From NCBI GenBank assembly GCA_012514775.1, contig JAAYZQ010000627.1, forward strand, positions 1-14,898: a DNA stretch of 14,898 bases, read 5' to 3'. Below are positions 13,590 to 14,898 of the stretch, one piece after another (the stretch's first letter is position 1; each line of letters starts with the position of its first letter). The notes beneath the pieces are model-generated. The model did not search any database, was not told where the DNA came from, and worked only from the letters and a program-made list of their open reading frames with translations. The stretch is from Anaerolineaceae bacterium (lineage in GTDB: Bacteria > Chloroflexota > Anaerolineae > JAAYZQ01). The position numbers and the translations under genes were made by a program.

Positions 13590-13991
13590 ATGCCGGGTGT
13601 ACAGGTCAAGTGGACGGGCGGCGGGCAATTCCTGTCCGCCGACGAAGCGGGCCACGTGGTGGTCACCGACAAGGACGGGCAGGGCTTCAAGCCCCCCGAT
13701 TTGCTCCTCGCCTCGCTGGCTGCCTGCGCCGGGATCGACGTGGTGAGCATCCTGGAGAAAAAGCGCCAGAAGTTCTCCGGCGTCGAGGCCAACATCGTCA
13801 AGCACAACGCGCCCGATCCGCCCTGGTGCATCGAGAAGATCGAGATCGAATGGTGCGTGCGTGGCAAGGGGCTGAAACGAAAGGCCGTGGAAGACGCCGT
13901 GCGCCTGGCCGAGAAGAGCTACTGCTCGGTGGCGGCCAGCGTCTGTAGCGAGCTGGTGACCACCATCCGCATCGTCGACGAGGAAGAATGA
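13590..13991 (+). CDS. OsmC/Ohr-family protein
   Basis: Small (133-residue) OsmC-superfamily protein, a family that includes thiol-dependent peroxidases acting on organic hydroperoxides. ATG 13590 follows GGGGAGG (13579-13585). The helix with the first conserved cysteine is PDLLLASLAACAGIDVVSIL (36-55; Cys46), and the second is in KSYCSVAAS (109-117; Cys112), the arrangement expected for peroxidatic and resolving cysteines. Three further cysteines (80, 89, 119) are present. The N-terminal beta-strand region is short, placing it in the YhfA-like or general OsmC group and not with true Ohr. Its stop overlaps the ATG of the next gene (ATGA), so it is translationally coupled to a DNA-repair-type protein. 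No clear promoter was found in the 112-bp gap upstream. Confidence 0.88.
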   Translation: MPGVQVKWTGGGQFLSADEAGHVVVTDKDGQGFKPPDLLLASLAACAGIDVVSILEKKRQKFSGVEANIVKHNAPDPPWCIEKIEIEWCVRGKGLKRKAVEDAVRLAEKSYCSVAASVCSELVTTIRIVDEEE

Positions 13992-14605
13992 GCCATGGGC
14001 GGTGGGCCGCCCTCCAGGCCGAGATGCGCGCCTGTCGCGCCTGCCTGGTGGCCGGCTACGACATCGTGCCCGGGGCCATTTTCTCCGGGCCGGCGCCCGC
14101 CCCGCTGATGCTCATCGGGCAGGCGCCGGGCATCACCGAGGCGCAGGTCAAGCGGCCCTTTAACGCGTCGTCGGGCACCCGCCTCTTTCAGTGGCTGGCC
14201 CGGGCCGGCCTGGACGAGGACGAGTTCCGCCGCCGCTACTATATGACGGCCGTCACCAAGTGCTATCCGGGCAAGCACCCCAAGGGCAAGGGCGACCGCA
14301 AGCCCAGCGCCGCGGAACAGAAGCTGTGCCGGCCCTTTCTCGAGCGCGAGCTGGCCCTCGTCCGGCCCCGGGTCGTCCTGGCCGTCGGCGGGCTGGCCAT
14401 CGAGACCGTGCTGGGCCGGAAGGTGCGCCTGGACGAGGCCGTCGGAGCCAGGTTCTCGGTCGATGGGCGGTTGGTGCTGCCCCTGCCTCACCCATCGGGC
14501 GCCAGCCTGTGGCTCAACCGTCCGGAAAATCAGGCCCGCCTGGAGCGGGCCCTGGCGATACTGGGAGACGAGCTGTTGCCCCTGGTCGAGGGCAGGACAG
14601 GCTAG
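13988..14605 (+). CDS. Uracil-DNA glycosylase superfamily protein, four-cysteine (family 4/5-like) type
   Basis: Predicted base-excision repair glycosylase of 205 residues. ATG 13988 overlaps the OsmC stop, with GACGAGGA just upstream. Four cysteines (C16, C19, C92, C114) are spaced as in the 4Fe-4S cluster of family 4 enzymes. Motif 1 is LIGQAPGITE (42-51). TAVTKCYPGK (88-97) and the following P-S-A-A-E-Q-K-L-C (106-114) match the family's KC-P and E-x3-C region. RPRVVLAVGGLAIE (126-139) is the core strand, and motif 2 is LPHPSG (166-171) with His168. The catalytic position of motif 1 is Gln45, where family 4 usually has Glu (GEAPG), and the segment after it is not the usual D-x-x-G-x-P-F-V-G. 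It may therefore be a divergent subfamily with altered activity or substrate. The substrate cannot be read from sequence. Confidence 0.85.
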   Translation: MSHGRWAALQAEMRACRACLVAGYDIVPGAIFSGPAPAPLMLIGQAPGITEAQVKRPFNASSGTRLFQWLARAGLDEDEFRRRYYMTAVTKCYPGKHPKGKGDRKPSAAEQKLCRPFLERELALVRPRVVLAVGGLAIETVLGRKVRLDEAVGARFSVDGRLVLPLPHPSGASLWLNRPENQARLERALAILGDELLPLVEGRTG

Positions 14606-14618
14606 CCGCCTGTCCTGC
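14592..14618 (+). terminator. Perfect stem-loop around the stop codon of the glycosylase gene
   Basis: GCAGGACAGGC (14592-14602) pairs with GCCTGTCCTGC (14608-14618) around a 5-nt loop, TAGCC, that contains the TAG stop codon (14603-14605). There is no T-run downstream and the next gene begins 33 bp later, so it may be an mRNA-processing or partial attenuation structure and not a full terminator. Confidence 0.4.
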
Positions 14619-14650
14619 ACGGCCTCCGGCGCGGCGAAAGGAGAAGAGAA

Positions 14651-14898
14651 GTGGAGATCCAGGTTGTTGCCGGTTCCATCCAGGAACAGGAAGACGCCCT
14701 CATCGTCGTGAATCTCTTTGAAGGCGTCACCGCCCCGGGCGGCGCCACGGGGGCCGTGGACAAGGCCCTGGGCGGCGCCATTGGCGAGGCCATCGCCTCG
14801 GGCGACGTGCGCGGCAAGAAGGGCGAGGTCGCGGTCTTTTACTCGCGGGGGGCCATCCCCGCGCCTCGCGTCTTGGTGGTGGGGCTGGGGCCGCAGGA
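14651..14898 (+). CDS. pepA: Leucyl aminopeptidase (M17), N-terminal part, cut by window end
   Basis: The first 82 codons of a cytosolic metallo-aminopeptidase that removes N-terminal residues from peptides. GTG 14651 follows AAAGGAGAAG (14637-14646). The visible part is the N-terminal, non-catalytic macro-like domain: VEIQVVAGSIQEQE..., DALIVVNLFEG, GGATGAVDKALGGAIGEAI, GKKGEV, and the diagnostic PRVLVVGLGP just before the window ends. The metal-binding catalytic domain lies outside, so it cannot be checked. It probably follows the OsmC-glycosylase pair in one transcription unit. Confidence 0.8.
   Translation, partial: MEIQVVAGSIQEQEDALIVVNLFEGVTAPGGATGAVDKALGGAIGEAIASGDVRGKKGEVAVFYSRGAIPAPRVLVVGLGPQ

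Noticed and set aside
1..14898. tRNA, rRNA, CRISPR array, full-length insertion sequence or prophage genes
   Set aside because: Looked for across the window; none could be supported apart from the 150-bp non-autonomous element.

Overview
This is a G+C-rich bacterial chromosomal window in which ten largely intact genes follow about 0.7 kb of lower-G+C, decayed sequence. Gene content suggests a Chloroflexota-like (Anaerolineae-type) bacterium: a STAND NTPase beside an effector-associated-domain protein, a DUF853-like HerA/FtsK ATPase, a stand-alone RtcA, a dipeptide epimerase and a DUF123-type protein. That assignment is inference, because no rRNA or other taxonomic marker is present. Most promoters I could place have a TTGNNA-like -35, a 17-bp spacer and a TANNNT -10.

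Layout. 1-675: the 3' end of an unrecognised gene that looks broken, with a premature stop, a frame change and a 150-bp MITE-like insertion that has 12-bp terminal inverted repeats and a 9-bp target duplication. 774-4617: a two-gene operon encoding (i) a 1023-residue STAND/NB-ARC-type NTPase with a transmembrane helix, a Pro/Thr-rich stalk and a predicted extracytoplasmic C-terminal half, and (ii) a 252-residue protein with a bacterial Death-like (effector-associated) domain. Both proteins carry a similar short N-proximal motif of the kind expected for homotypic or amyloid-type signalling. This is the best candidate here for an undescribed conflict or signalling system. 4714-5982: hisS. 5983-6448: a long gap with a near-consensus promoter, an operator-like palindrome over its -35 box, about 150 nt without a convincing ORF and a strong intrinsic terminator, so probably a small RNA gene. 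It is followed by a separate promoter for the next gene.

6449-8959: HerA/FtsK-superfamily ATPase with coiled coils. 8973-9012: a perfect 40-bp palindrome between convergent genes. 9017-11103 (minus strand): dipeptide epimerase and RNA 3'-phosphate cyclase (rtcA), coupled by a 4-bp overlap. 11355-12437: response regulator with REC and GAF domains. 12455-13477: DUF123 (GIY-YIG-like) domain fused to HEAT repeats, with a promoter-like sequence inside its 5' end. 13590-14605: OsmC-like protein and a four-cysteine uracil-DNA glycosylase-family protein, coupled by an ATGA overlap. 14651-end: start of an M17 leucyl aminopeptidase, cut by the window edge.

The STAND and EAD genes form one functional unit. 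The remaining genes are housekeeping or repair functions in small transcription units (translation, RNA end processing, peptide or cell-wall recycling, DNA repair, peroxide defence). I saw no CRISPR array, tRNA, rRNA or full-length insertion sequence.
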